Assembly (NCBI GenBank): GCA_030526405.1
Contig: JAUNCZ010000002.1
Span: 1-64,000 of the forward strand
DNA from: Lachnospiraceae bacterium
GTDB lineage: Bacteria; Bacillota; Clostridia; Lachnospirales; Lachnospiraceae
Length of the DNA: 64,000 bases
Direction of reading: 5' to 3'
The translations under genes were made by a program, and so were the position numbers. The notes beneath the pieces are model-generated. The model worked only from the letters and a program-made list of their open reading frames with translations. It was not told where the DNA came from and searched no databases. Shown one piece after another: positions 15,520-25,157 of this stretch; the stretch's first letter is position 1; each line of letters opens with the position of its first letter.

Positions 15520-17001
15520 GTGAGTGAATATGTTGTTGAGATGATTGATATCGTCAAGGAGTTTCCGGGTGTTCGTGCATTAAAAGGCGTACAGCTGAAG
15601 CTTCGTCCTGGCAAAGTTCATACTCTGATGGGAGAGAACGGAGCAGGAAAATCCACTCTGATGAAATGTCTGATCGGTATTCATCCTGCCACATCAGGAC
15701 GCATTATCGTAGATGGAAAAGAAGTACATTACAAAAACGTTATTGAGGCTATGGCTGATGGTATCTCCATGATCCATCAGGAGCTGTCCCCTGTACCGGA
15801 GCGTTCTGTGGCTGAGAATCTCTGGCTGGGCAGAGAGCCGAAAAGAGGCTTTCTTGTTGATCATAAGAAGATGATCGCAGAATCAAAGAAGCTGTTTGAG
15901 AAGCTGGGTCTGGAGCTGGATCCCACTGAAAAGATGGGAAATCTGACTGTAGCCCAGATGCAGATGGTGGAGATTGCAAAGGCAGTTTCCTATGATTCCA
16001 AGGTTGTGATCATGGATGAACCTACTTCCTCCCTGACAGAGGGTGAGGTAGCGCATCTGTTTAAGATTATCGCTGAATTAAAAGCAAAGAACGTTGCTAT
16101 CGTATATATTTCCCACAAGATGGATGAGATCTTCCAGATTTCCGATGACATCACTGTATTCCGTGACGGTGAGTACGTTGGAACAGATCTTGCTGAGAAT
16201 CTTACCGTTGACAAACTGATCCAGATGATGGTTGGACGTTCCGTGGAAGCTATGTTCCCGAAGGTGGACTGTCCCATCGGTGAGGTGATTATGAAAGTGG
16301 AGGGACTCTGCAGCGGACGCCAGGTAAAGAATGTATCCTTTGAACTTCGCAAGGGAGAAATCCTGGGCTTTGCCGGCCTGGTAGGTGCCGGACGTACAGA
16401 GACCTTTGAAACCATCTTTGGTATGCGTCCGAAAACAGGCGGCCATGTATACATGAATGGAAAAGAGCTGTCCTGCAAGAGCCCGGAGGATGCCATTAAG
16501 AACAAGATCGGTATGCTGACCGAGGATCGTCGAGGCAATGGTATCATCGGACTGTTAAGTATTAAGGATAATACCTGTATTGCGTCTCTTCCTGAGTATG
16601 GATTCCCACTGAATCACAAGAAAATGGAAGAGGATACCAGATTCTATATTGATATGATGCGTACCAAAACACCTAGCACAAATACTCCTATCAAAAACCT
16701 TTCCGGTGGTAACCAGCAGAAGGTGCTGGTGGGACGCTGGCTGAAGACAAATCCGGATGTACTCATTGTAGATGAGCCAACCCGTGGTATTGACGTAGGT
16801 GCTAAATCTGAGATTCATGCAATCCTGACAAAACTGGCAGGGGAGGGCAAGGCAATTGTTATGATCTCCTCTGAGCTTCCTGAGGTTATGGGAATGTCCG
16901 ACAGAATTGTCTGTATGTATGAGGGTGAAGTAACAGGTATCGTTGACCGTGCCGATTTTAACAGTGAGAGAATCATGGCACTGGCTCACGGTGAGAAATA
17001 A
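15520..17001 (+). CDS. Sugar ABC transporter ATP-binding protein (RbsA/MglA type)
   Basis: 493 aa from the GTG at 15520, which has AGAGGTGAG in front; the frame extends to 15481 without a better site. Two fused ABC cassettes: first with GENGAGKST near residue 38 and MDEPTSSLTE, second with the degenerate P-loop GLVGAGRTE near 286, LSGGNQQKV near 394 and VDEPTRGIDVG. This tandem layout is that of monosaccharide importers. It energises the permease encoded 16 bases downstream. Confidence 0.92.
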   Translation: MSEYVVEMIDIVKEFPGVRALKGVQLKLRPGKVHTLMGENGAGKSTLMKCLIGIHPATSGRIIVDGKEVHYKNVIEAMADGISMIHQELSPVPERSVAENLWLGREPKRGFLVDHKKMIAESKKLFEKLGLELDPTEKMGNLTVAQMQMVEIAKAVSYDSKVVIMDEPTSSLTEGEVAHLFKIIAELKAKNVAIVYISHKMDEIFQISDDITVFRDGEYVGTDLAENLTVDKLIQMMVGRSVEAMFPKVDCPIGEVIMKVEGLCSGRQVKNVSFELRKGEILGFAGLVGAGRTETFETIFGMRPKTGGHVYMNGKELSCKSPEDAIKNKIGMLTEDRRGNGIIGLLSIKDNTCIASLPEYGFPLNHKKMEEDTRFYIDMMRTKTPSTNTPIKNLSGGNQQKVLVGRWLKTNPDVLIVDEPTRGIDVGAKSEIHAILTKLAGEGKAIVMISSELPEVMGMSDRIVCMYEGEVTGIVDRADFNSERIMALAHGEK

Positions 17002-17017
17002 GGAAGGAGTCAATAGA

Positions 17018-18001
17018 ATGAGCGCAAAACAGAAACAGTTTATCAGTCAGAATGGTATTTGGGGCGTACTTATCGTACTTGTTGTTCTGGTAACAATCCT
17101 GACTGGCGGAAAATTTATCAAAATTGCTAATATCGAAACTCTGTTCACAAATGAATCCATCAAAGGTATCATGGCATTCGGTGTAATGTTCGCAATCCTT
17201 TCCAAAGGTATTGACCTGAACCCAGGTTCCATGGCTGCTCTGGTTGCAGTAATCGGTGCTTCCATGTGTACCATGAATGAGACCACCGCTTCCATTATTA
17301 AAAACGGTGGAAAACCAATGCCTGCAATCGTTGCAATCGTGATCTGTCTGGCAATCGGATGTATCTCAGGAGGAATCTTCGGTTCCATCATCGCCTATAC
17401 AAAGATGCCAGCCTTCATTGCGACTCTGGGTGCACAGCTCATGTGCCGTGCCGCTTCCAAGATCATCACCACAGCACCGGTTTCCAACCTGTCTGATGGC
17501 TTCCGTTTCCTTGGAAAAGCAAAACTGGGACCGATTCCTATGATCGTGGTAGTATTTATCATCATGTATATCGTTTCTGCAATCCTGCTGACCCAGACCC
17601 GTTGGGGTAAAGCTGTATTTGCGGTAGGTGGAAATGATCAGGCTGCCCGCGTTGCCGGAATCAACGTTGAGAAAACTCTGATTCTTGTGTATGTATGGTG
17701 TTCCTTCTGTGCAGCTCTTGGCGGTGTTCTTCTTGCCGGACGTACAGGATCTGCAGATCCATCCACATACGGACTGAACTACGAGCTGGATGCAATTGCA
17801 GCTGCAACTGTAGGTGGTACATCCCATACCGGTGGTGTTTGCCGTATCACAGGTGTATTAGCAGGTATCCTGATCCTGGGTGTTGTAAACAATGGTCTTG
17901 TAATGCTGGGTGTAAATGACAACTACACCAATATCATCAAAGGTCTCATCATCATCGTATCCGTAGCTCTGGATATGAGAAAGAACACAAAGAAAGTGTG
18001 A
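17018..18001 (+). CDS. Sugar ABC transporter permease (RbsC/MglC type)
   Basis: 327 aa, about eight to ten hydrophobic segments, with the family-typical LAIGCISGGIFGSIIAYTKM and a C-terminal GVNDNYTNIIKGLIIIVSVA. I use the ATG at 17018 with AAGGAGT upstream; the longer frame from 16943 overlaps the ATPase gene. The internal GGVLLAGRTGSADP loop is the usual ATPase-contact region. The closeness to MglC sequences suggests galactose/methylgalactoside-like substrates, but this is not decisive. Confidence 0.9.
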   Translation: MSAKQKQFISQNGIWGVLIVLVVLVTILTGGKFIKIANIETLFTNESIKGIMAFGVMFAILSKGIDLNPGSMAALVAVIGASMCTMNETTASIIKNGGKPMPAIVAIVICLAIGCISGGIFGSIIAYTKMPAFIATLGAQLMCRAASKIITTAPVSNLSDGFRFLGKAKLGPIPMIVVVFIIMYIVSAILLTQTRWGKAVFAVGGNDQAARVAGINVEKTLILVYVWCSFCAALGGVLLAGRTGSADPSTYGLNYELDAIAAATVGGTSHTGGVCRITGVLAGILILGVVNNGLVMLGVNDNYTNIIKGLIIIVSVALDMRKNTKKV

Positions 18002-18045
18002 TCAGTGAACTGATTCAAGGTGATGCCTTACTGAACATTGATAAT

Positions 18046-18180
18046 AGAGAGTCTGCGGCAGCTGTCGCAGGCTCTTTTTCCATTTATCCCAGCAATGAGC
18101 CAAAGTCCGTGTCTCCACGGGATACTGACCATTGCCGAGACAGCTTGAGAACCTGGCAGAGCCTGTTTCTCATAGATGAA
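18046..18180 (+). repeat. Dispersed intergenic repeat, copy C, with terminator
   Basis: Begins with a terminator (18046-18080, stem GAGTCTGCG / CGCAGGCTC then T run) of the sugar operon, then AATGAGCCAAAGTCCGTGTC, CATTGCCGAGACAGC, TTGAGAACCTGGCAGAGC and GTTTCTCATAG. It matches the first two thirds of copy B and lacks the distal palindrome. The rest of the 18002-18355 gap holds the next promoter. Confidence 0.75.
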
Positions 18181-18255
18181 TAGAATTGTAAGAAAAATGA
18201 TCCCGGACTTGAGATGCTGTTTTTAAAGTTGAATTGTAAAAATAATTCTGAAAAC

Positions 18256-18284
18256 TTGCGCTTTTCCTATTAAATTAGTATAAT
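18256..18284 (+). promoter_or_regulatory. Promoter of the 18356 lipoprotein gene
   Basis: TTGCGC at 18256-18261, 17-base spacer, TATAAT at 18279-18284. Confidence 0.65.
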
Positions 18285-18355
18285 TAAAAGGCGTTGTCAT
18301 ATATATAACAGACAACGGACAGTATTACAAACCGGAATCAGGAAAGTGTGGAAAG

Positions 18356-19105
18356 ATGAGAAGATTCAAAGCACTGCCTGCAGCCATGCTGCTGGCATTA
18401 ACCCTTTCAGTTACCGGCTGCGGAGCGCAGAAGGAGACGGAGAAAAACAGAGCAGAGAATACAGAGGAGGCTCTTGAGAGCGCCATTGAGGCAGCCCAGG
18501 AGAGTCAGAAAGAGGCTCTGAAAAAAGAAAATCTCGGAAGCAATGAAGGTGTGGATCTGTCTGCCTATGAGAAGGTGTATGGATTTACACTGGGGGAAGA
18601 GGAATATTACCTTTCCTGCCCTGTTCAGATGCTGCTGGATAACGGATGGGAGTTTTCTGATGACAATGTGACTATGGACGGTACAGAGGTGGTAACTCTC
18701 AATGAGGCTGTGGCAAAGGGCACGAAGTTCGATGCCATTGAAACTCCTGATTTTAATCTGTATAAGACCATTGAAGGGGAAACCTATCAGGTGATGATGG
18801 GACTCTATTCGGATTCCAACCAGCCAAAGACACTGGGAGAATTCCGACTGGGATATCTTTACGTGAAGCAGGATCTGGGAGTATCCCTTGAGATGAATAC
18901 AGGAATCACCTTTGGGGCCACTGAGGAAGAGGTGAAGGGCGTCTACGGTGAGCCTGTCACCCAGACAGAAGAGATTCTCTGCTATCAGTTTACAGAGGAT
19001 ACAGTTGCCCTGATGCCCGATCGTCCTGAGTTTTTGAATTTTTATATGCAGGAAGGAAAGGTATATATGATTTCAATGCAGTATTTTCCGGTGCTGTCAG
19101 ACTGA
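18356..19105 (+). CDS. Lipoprotein of unknown function with SmpA/BLIP-like end
   Basis: 249 aa. Signal peptide with lipobox VTGC (cysteine 22) followed by a Glu/Ala/Gln-rich, probably helical linker to about residue 65. The remaining domain is acidic and ends with GITFGATEEEVKGVYGEPV, the pattern of small outer-surface BLIP/SmpA-like modules in which a helix binds a short turn. No enzyme motif is seen. The next gene (GH13 fusion) starts 88 bases later and may be co-transcribed. Confidence 0.55.
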   Translation: MRRFKALPAAMLLALTLSVTGCGAQKETEKNRAENTEEALESAIEAAQESQKEALKKENLGSNEGVDLSAYEKVYGFTLGEEEYYLSCPVQMLLDNGWEFSDDNVTMDGTEVVTLNEAVAKGTKFDAIETPDFNLYKTIEGETYQVMMGLYSDSNQPKTLGEFRLGYLYVKQDLGVSLEMNTGITFGATEEEVKGVYGEPVTQTEEILCYQFTEDTVALMPDRPEFLNFYMQEGKVYMISMQYFPVLSD

Positions 19106-19193
19106 AGTCTTTCGTGAAAAAAATGATTCCGGCTTACTATAAGAACACTGCCGGTGAGAGGCTTTCAGAATACTTGCTTAAGGAGGCACTATT

Positions 19194-21794
19194 ATGGCTT
19201 GGTACGATGAGGCTGTTTTTTATCATATTTATCCCCTGGGACTGACAGGGGCACCGAAACTCAATGACTATGGGGAGCCTGTTCACAGACTGAACACCCT
19301 GCTTCCCTGGATCGATCATATTCAGAAGATTGGCTGCAATGCCATCTACATCGGTCCTTTATTTGAATCGGTAGGTCACGGCTATGAGACCACAGATTAC
19401 AGAAAGCTGGATTCCAGACTGGGAACCAATGAGGATCTGAAGAATTTTGTGAAGACCTGCCACGATAAAGGGATCCGTGTGATCCTGGACGGCGTGTTCA
19501 ACCATGTGGGAAGGGACTTCTTTGCCTTTAAGGATCTTCAGCAGTACAGAGAGGGATCTCGCTACAGAGACTGGTTCTGTGATGTGAATTTCTGGGGGAA
19601 TAACGAATATAACGATGGCTTCTCCTATGGAAACTGGGGTGGCTACAATCTTCTGGTGAAGCTGAACCACTGGAATCAGGAGGTGAGAAACTACATTCTT
19701 GATGTGGTTCGCTTCTGGGTCAGTGAATTTGATATCGACGGTCTCAGACTGGATGCGGCGGATGTGCTTCATTTTGATATGATGAAGGATCTGAGAGTGC
19801 TGGCTGACAGTATCAAACCTGAGTTCTGGCTGATGGGTGAGGTGATCCACGGGGAGTACAACCGCTGGGTCAACGAGGGAACTCTGCATTCTGTAACCAA
19901 CTATCATCTCCACAAGGCCCTTTACTCCGGCTGCAACGATCACAACTTCTTTGAGATCGCCCATACAGTGAAACGTCTCTACGGAATGGGCGGAAACAGA
20001 CCGGATGGACTGAAGCTGTATAACTTTACTGATAACCACGATGTGGAGAGGATTCATACAAAGCTGCAGAATAAAGAGCATTTCCATGCAGTGCATGTGA
20101 TGGAATACACCCTTCCGGGAGTTCCTTCTATTTATTATGGCTCTGAGTTTGCTATCGACGGTGAAAAGCACAGAGGCGGCTCTGACGATGCTATTCGTCC
20201 GGCTCTGAATCTGGAGGACTTTGCATCTGCCTATACAGAAAATCCTGCCACTGTTCTGCTGTCAAAGCTGGGACGGATCAGAAGAGCGGTACCGGCTCTG
20301 TCCTACGGTGACTACCGGGAGCTGTTTCTGACCACAAAGCAGTATGCCTATGCAAGGGTTCTTGGAGATGTGCAGGCTGTGTGTACAGTGAACAACGATG
20401 AGTCAGACTATGTGATGACTGTCAACTGTGGTCCTGCGGCTGAATATGTGGGCTGCATCTCCGGTCAGCGGGTATCTGTGAATAACGGACAGATTTCTGT
20501 GAATGTGAAAGCCGGACAGGGTGAGATCTGGGTTCCGGCAGATGTATATGAGCACCAGGTACTTCCGGCCTTTGCTGCTGGAGCAGATGAGAAGGATGTT
20601 GCTGCATGTCAGTGTCAGGAATATGCAGGGCAGGAGCAGAAAGAGACAGAGAACGGTTCTGTAGATGGAACATGTGGCTCTGAGGTCTGCAGCAAAGAAG
20701 AGGAGAGTTGTACTGAGGCGGATTCTTCTGAAAAGATCGATGCATGTTGTTGTGCAGGAGCAGATCCGTTGGAAAATACAGATGCTGCCTGCTTCCCTGG
20801 AGAGGCAGATTCTGCTTCAGAGAAAAAGACTGAAAATATCAGAAAAATCGTGATTCTGGATGGCTATACAGAGAATCCAGGTGATTTAAGCTGGGGCGGT
20901 TTTGAGGAATTCGGTGAGGTGACGGTGTATGACAGAACATCACCGGAGGACACTGCAGAAAGACTTAAGGGAGCGGAGATTGCTCTTACCAATAAAACTG
21001 TGATCACAGGGGAGATTCTGGATGTCTGCCCGGATCTGAAATATATCGGTGTGCTGGCCACAGGTTACAATGTGGTGGATCTGGAGGACTGCAGAAGAAG
21101 GGGTATCACTGTAACCAATATCCCAAATTACAGCACAGCTGCAGTGGCCCAGATGACATTTGCCCTGCTGCTGGAGATCACTCAGCAGGTGGGACGTCAT
21201 AATGCATCTGTAAAGCAGGGCGACTGGGCTGCCTGCCCGGATTTCAGTTACTGTCTGACTCCCCTTGTGGAGCTGGCGGGCAAAACCTTCGGAATCTGCG
21301 GCTACGGGCAGATCGGTCATGCCGTTGCCCGGGTGGCCAAGGCCTTTGGAATGAAGGTTCTGGTATCATCCGGTCATCCGGACTGGAATGACAGAAATGT
21401 GGATGCCTATGTGTCCAGAGAGGATCTGCTGCGTCAGGCGGATGTGGTTTCCCTGCACTGTCCTCTGAAGTCTGACACAGAGGGGATGATCAACGAGGAC
21501 AGCATCGCTCTTATGAAAGATGGAGCCATTCTTCTGAATACAGGAAGAGGACCCCTTGTGGTGGAGGCGGATGTGGCAGCCGCTCTGAACAGCGGAAAAC
21601 TAACAGCCTACGGCTGCGACGTGGTTTCTGTGGAGCCTGTTCACAGTGATAATCCACTGCTGGCCTGTGAAAATGCCTATATGACTCCTCACATTGCCTG
21701 GGCGGCTAAGGAGTGCAGAGCCAGACTGATGGACATTGCAGTGAATAATCTGAAGGGATACCTGCAGGGACAGCCACAGAACAAACTGAACTGA
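19194..21794 (+). CDS. Fusion protein: GH13 alpha-amylase-type glycosidase + D-2-hydroxyacid dehydrogenase
   Basis: 866 aa, no signal peptide, so cytoplasmic. Residues 1-450 form a GH13 barrel with region I DGVFNH (99-104), nucleophile D187 in GLRLDAAD, acid/base E216 in MGEV, and D283 in FTDNHD; the end is a small beta domain. Residues 460-548 are a linker rich in Glu, Ser, Ala and Cys (about a dozen cysteines, including CCC at 518-520). Residues 549-866 are a complete D-isomer-specific 2-hydroxyacid dehydrogenase: GYGQIG (703-708), R785 in NTGRGP, E814 in SVEP and H833 in TPHIAW, closest in style to glycerate/hydroxypyruvate reductases. Both active sites look intact. AAGGAGG precedes the ATG. 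I know of no standard family with this order. Confidence 0.85.
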   Translation: MAWYDEAVFYHIYPLGLTGAPKLNDYGEPVHRLNTLLPWIDHIQKIGCNAIYIGPLFESVGHGYETTDYRKLDSRLGTNEDLKNFVKTCHDKGIRVILDGVFNHVGRDFFAFKDLQQYREGSRYRDWFCDVNFWGNNEYNDGFSYGNWGGYNLLVKLNHWNQEVRNYILDVVRFWVSEFDIDGLRLDAADVLHFDMMKDLRVLADSIKPEFWLMGEVIHGEYNRWVNEGTLHSVTNYHLHKALYSGCNDHNFFEIAHTVKRLYGMGGNRPDGLKLYNFTDNHDVERIHTKLQNKEHFHAVHVMEYTLPGVPSIYYGSEFAIDGEKHRGGSDDAIRPALNLEDFASAYTENPATVLLSKLGRIRRAVPALSYGDYRELFLTTKQYAYARVLGDVQAVCTVNNDESDYVMTVNCGPAAEYVGCISGQRVSVNNGQISVNVKAGQGEIWVPADVYEHQVLPAFAAGADEKDVAACQCQEYAGQEQKETENGSVDGTCGSEVCSKEEESCTEADSSEKIDACCCAGADPLENTDAACFPGEADSASEKKTENIRKIVILDGYTENPGDLSWGGFEEFGEVTVYDRTSPEDTAERLKGAEIALTNKTVITGEILDVCPDLKYIGVLATGYNVVDLEDCRRRGITVTNIPNYSTAAVAQMTFALLLEITQQVGRHNASVKQGDWAACPDFSYCLTPLVELAGKTFGICGYGQIGHAVARVAKAFGMKVLVSSGHPDWNDRNVDAYVSREDLLRQADVVSLHCPLKSDTEGMINEDSIALMKDGAILLNTGRGPLVVEADVAAALNSGKLTAYGCDVVSVEPVHSDNPLLACENAYMTPHIAWAAKECRARLMDIAVNNLKGYLQGQPQNKLN

Positions 21795-21880
21795 ACTGCG
21801 CAGCAGGAGAAGGGCAGATTCAGCCGGGGAAGAAATGTACAGAGGAAAACTGTCTGGCCGAATAGTGAAAGATGAACAGG

Positions 21881-21914
21881 AGGACGGAGCAATATTGCTC
21901 TGTCCTCTTTTTTG
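21881..21914 (+). terminator. Terminator after the fusion gene
   Basis: AGGACGGAGCAA / TTGCTCTGTCCT stem with T run. Confidence 0.85.
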
Positions 21915-21938
21915 TACAGTTCAAACTGTAAGAAAGCC

Positions 21939-21967
21939 TTGTAATCCTGTTTTATTAGGGATATAAT
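21939..21967 (+). promoter_or_regulatory. Promoter of pta-ackA
   Basis: TTGTAA at 21939-21944, 17-base spacer, TATAAT at 21962-21967; about 70 bases before the pta start. Confidence 0.7.
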
Positions 21968-22036
21968 TTTTTATAACTAAGTGTATATTCTGACAGGAAA
22001 CAGGAAGATACACAAAATGAAAGGAGATTATTCAAA

Positions 22037-23038
22037 ATGGGATTTATTGACGTAATTAAGGCTAAAGCCAGAGCTGACAAGAAAACAATTGTTTTACCAG
22101 AGTCTATGGACAAGAGAACATTTGCTGCAGCTGAGCAGATCATCAAAGAGGATCTGGCTAATATCGTAATCATCGGAACTCCAGAGGAGATTGCAGAGTA
22201 CGGTGCAGGATACGATATCACAGGCGCAACTATCATTGATCCATTCAATGATCCTAACAAACAGAAATACATCGACAAATTTGTTGAGCTGCGTGCGAAA
22301 AAAGGCATGACTCCAGAGAAAGCTCAGGAGCAGATGGAGAAAGATTACATGTTCTACGCATGTCTGATGTGCAAATGCGGAGATGCTGATGGTGCTGTAT
22401 CCGGTGCTTGCCACTCTACAGGAAATACAATCCGTCCAGCTCTTCAGCTGCTGAAAACAAAACCAGGCATCAGCTCTGTATCCGGATTCTTCCTTATGGA
22501 GGTTCCAAACTGTGATTGCGGCGAGAACGGACTGTTCGTATTCGCTGACTGTGCAGTTAACACTGATTTCGATGCTAACAAACTGGCTGAGATCGCTGGT
22601 CTGTCTGCTGAGTCCTTCAAGATGCTGACAGGAGCAGAGCCAAAAGTTGCTATGCTTTCCTACTCCACAAAAGGATCTGCAAAACATGACGATGTAACAA
22701 AAGTATCTGACGCAGTGGCAATCGCTCACGAGAGATTCCCAGAGCTGTGCCTGGATGGAGAGCTTCAGCTTGACGCTGCTCTTGTTCCAGAGGTAGGACA
22801 GCTGAAATCACCAGGATCTCCAGTTGCAGGATATGCTAACACACTGGTATTCCCATCCCTTGAGGCTGGAAACATCGGCTACAAACTGGTTCAGAGACTT
22901 GCAAAAGCTAACGCTTACGGTCCTGTTCTTCAGGGTCTGTCCATGCCTGTAAACGATCTGTCCCGCGGATGCTTCGCTGAGGATATCGTTGGTACAGTAG
23001 CAATCACAGCTGTTCAGGCTCAGCTGGCTGCTAAATAA
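22037..23038 (+). CDS. pta: Phosphate acetyltransferase
   Basis: 333 aa, the short Pta type without the N-terminal regulatory domain. It converts acetyl-CoA and phosphate to acetyl phosphate. Family stretches seen: IVLPESMDKRTFAAAEQI near residue 18, GAVSGACHSTGNTIRPAL near 117, and GELQLDAALVPEVG followed by AGYANTLVFPSLEAGNIGYK near 270. GAAAGGAG precedes the ATG. Followed 80 bases later by ackA. Codons are strongly biased (AAA Lys, GAG Glu), as expected for a highly expressed gene. Confidence 0.95.
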   Translation: MGFIDVIKAKARADKKTIVLPESMDKRTFAAAEQIIKEDLANIVIIGTPEEIAEYGAGYDITGATIIDPFNDPNKQKYIDKFVELRAKKGMTPEKAQEQMEKDYMFYACLMCKCGDADGAVSGACHSTGNTIRPALQLLKTKPGISSVSGFFLMEVPNCDCGENGLFVFADCAVNTDFDANKLAEIAGLSAESFKMLTGAEPKVAMLSYSTKGSAKHDDVTKVSDAVAIAHERFPELCLDGELQLDAALVPEVGQLKSPGSPVAGYANTLVFPSLEAGNIGYKLVQRLAKANAYGPVLQGLSMPVNDLSRGCFAEDIVGTVAITAVQAQLAAK

Positions 23039-23118
23039 TCAGGCTCAGAAGATGCTGTTTTGAGGCGAAACTATACATTATATAGAAGAGATTAATCATT
23101 TTTTGGAGGAAAAAATCG

Positions 23119-24312
23119 ATGAAAGTTTTAGTAATCAACTGCGGAAGCTCATCTCTGAAATATCAGCTGATCGACTCTGATACAGAGGCAGTACTGGCAA
23201 AAGGTCTCTGCGAGCGTATCGGAATTGACGGAAGACTGGTATACCAGAAAGACGGATGTGACAAAGAGATCACAGAGGCACCAATGCCAACACATAAAGA
23301 GGCTATTCAGATGGTTCTGGATGCTCTTACAAATGAGAAAACAGGTGCTGTTGCATCTCTGAAAGAGATCGACGCAGTTGGTCATCGTGTAGTACACGGC
23401 GGCGAGAAATTCGCAAGCTCTGTTCTCATCAACGATGAGGTTCTGAAAGCAATCGAGGAGTGCTCTGATCTGGCACCTCTTCACAACCCTGCAAACCTGA
23501 TCGGAATCAATGTTTGTGCTGAGCTTATGCCAGGTCTTCCAAACGTTGCAGTATTTGATACAGCATTCCATCAGACAATGCCTGAGAAAGCTTATATGTA
23601 CGGTCTTCCATACGAGTACTATGAGGAGGACAAAGTAAGAAGATACGGATTCCACGGAACATCTCACAGCTTCGTATCCAAAGAGATCGCTGAGTTCCTG
23701 GGAATGGATATCAACAACTCCAAGATCATCGTATGTCACCTTGGAAACGGTGCTTCCATCTCTGCTGTAAACAACGGCAAATGTGTAGATACCTCCATGG
23801 GACTTACACCACTGGCTGGGCTTGTAATGGGAACACGTTGTGGTGACATTGATCCTGCTATCATCGAGTTCGTTGCTAACAAACGTGGCATGACTCTGGC
23901 AGAGACAATGGCAGTTATGAACAAGAAATCCGGTGTATTCGGACTTTCCGGCGGACTTTCCAGTGATTTCCGTGATCTGGAGGAGGGCGCTAATGCAGGA
24001 AACAAGAAAGCTCAGATCGCTCTGGATGTATTCTGCTACAATGTAGTAAAAACTGTAGGTGCTTACGTAGCAGCTCTGAACGGAGTAGATGCCATCGCAT
24101 TTACAGCTGGTATCGGCGAGAATGCAGCAACTGTTCGCGAGAAAATCGTTGAGAACCTTGGATACCTTGGAATCACTCTGGATGCTGAGAAGAACAAACT
24201 TCGCGGCGAGAACATGAAGATTTCCACAGAGGACTCCAAAGTTGCTGTATGTGTAATTCCTACCAACGAGGAGCTGGCAATCTGCCGTGAGACTGTTGCT
24301 CTGGCAAAATAA
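23119..24312 (+). CDS. ackA: Acetate kinase
   Basis: 397 aa. It makes ATP and acetate from acetyl phosphate. ASKHA-fold signatures: NCGSSSLKYQL (residues 7-17), GHRVVHGGE near 92, FDTAFHQTMP near 152, RYGFHGTSH near 175, CHLGNGAS near 206, and FTAGIGENAATVRE near 330. Full family length. TGGAGG precedes the start. With pta it forms the main acetate branch, matched to the hydrogenase operon for redox balance. Confidence 0.96.
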   Translation: MKVLVINCGSSSLKYQLIDSDTEAVLAKGLCERIGIDGRLVYQKDGCDKEITEAPMPTHKEAIQMVLDALTNEKTGAVASLKEIDAVGHRVVHGGEKFASSVLINDEVLKAIEECSDLAPLHNPANLIGINVCAELMPGLPNVAVFDTAFHQTMPEKAYMYGLPYEYYEEDKVRRYGFHGTSHSFVSKEIAEFLGMDINNSKIIVCHLGNGASISAVNNGKCVDTSMGLTPLAGLVMGTRCGDIDPAIIEFVANKRGMTLAETMAVMNKKSGVFGLSGGLSSDFRDLEEGANAGNKKAQIALDVFCYNVVKTVGAYVAALNGVDAIAFTAGIGENAATVREKIVENLGYLGITLDAEKNKLRGENMKISTEDSKVAVCVIPTNEELAICRETVALAK

Positions 24313-24419
24313 GTGTGATGAAACCCTCAGGTTTCACACCGGTATCCGGTGAGCCCCTCCCTTTCAGAGGAAAATAAGGGGTCGCCTGTGGATGCGGTCA
24401 GAAAAGAATAAGAATCAGG

Positions 24420-24522
24420 ACCACATCATCTTCGGGTGGTGTGGTCTTTTACATGCGCGAGCAACGAGCCAAAGTCCCTGCTTGCAGGAGACCTTGGCGA
24501 CTGCCGCGGCAACATCTGAATG
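24420..24522 (+). repeat. Dispersed intergenic repeat, copy D, with terminator
   Basis: Begins with the ackA-side terminator hairpin (24421-24450, CCACATCATC / GGTGGTGTGG around TTCG, then TTTT), then GAGCAACGAGCCAAAGTCCC, GACCTTGGCGACTGCCGCGG and breaks off after CAACATCTG. Two more small hairpins (GAAACC..GGTTTC and CACCGG..CCGGTG) lie just after ackA at 24320-24352. This accounts for most of the 24313-24627 gap. Confidence 0.75.
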
Positions 24523-24571
24523 TACCAAAGGGCAGGGGAGAGAAAAAAATGTTTTTGTAAACATTTATTAC

Positions 24572-24600
24572 TTGACAAACATATACCTGCTCTGTATACT
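24572..24600 (+). promoter_or_regulatory. Promoter of yceD-rpmF
   Basis: TTGACA at 24572-24577, 17-base spacer, TATACT at 24595-24600. An AAATGTTT / AAACATTT palindrome just upstream (24547-24566) could bind a regulator. Confidence 0.75.
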
Positions 24601-24627
24601 TGTAGAAGTGTGATTAGGGAGACCATT

Positions 24628-25155
24628 ATGTTACTGAATCTTGCGAAATTGTTGTTAGAAGATGGAAAAACATTAGAATGTTCCGTTGAACCGGAGCTGC
24701 AGGAAATCAATTTCCGGATGGGAAGATTTAAGCTGCTGGAGAAAAAACCTCTGGAGCTGAAGATCGTTCATCTGGGTGATAAGAATGTCAGCATTACCGG
24801 TACTACAGAACTGGTTTTTGAGATCCCCTGTGGAAGATGTCTTCAGCCTGTCCGCTATACCATGCCCCTGGAGCTGGAGCGTACTGCTGATATGAAGCTT
24901 TCTGAGGAGGAACTGGAAGAGGTTCTGGAGGAGAAGTGCTTTTTCGTCGGAGAACAGCTTGATCCTGAGGTTCTCTTATATAATGAGATCCTTGTCAATT
25001 GGCCTATTCGGGTGCTGTGTAAAGATGACTGTAAAGGAATCTGCAGCCGTTGCGGTGCGAACCTGAACACATCATCCTGTAACTGTGATCAGGAGCCAAA
25101 GGACCCTAGAATGGCTGCAATACAGGATATATTCAGTAAATTTAAGGAGGTGTAA
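24628..25155 (+). CDS. YceD/DUF177 family protein
   Basis: 175 aa from the ATG at 24628 (AGGGAGA upstream). It matches the DUF177 family, almost always next to rpmF: an N-terminal beta-rich part, CGRCLQPV near residue 71 and a second CxxC pair near the end (CKGICSRCGANLN), which probably bind zinc. Family members in plants and bacteria are linked to 23S rRNA handling and ribosome assembly. A two-base gap to rpmF indicates tight coupling. Confidence 0.85.
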   Translation: MLLNLAKLLLEDGKTLECSVEPELQEINFRMGRFKLLEKKPLELKIVHLGDKNVSITGTTELVFEIPCGRCLQPVRYTMPLELERTADMKLSEEELEEVLEEKCFFVGEQLDPEVLLYNEILVNWPIRVLCKDDCKGICSRCGANLNTSSCNCDQEPKDPRMAAIQDIFSKFKEV

Positions 25156-25157
25156 AA

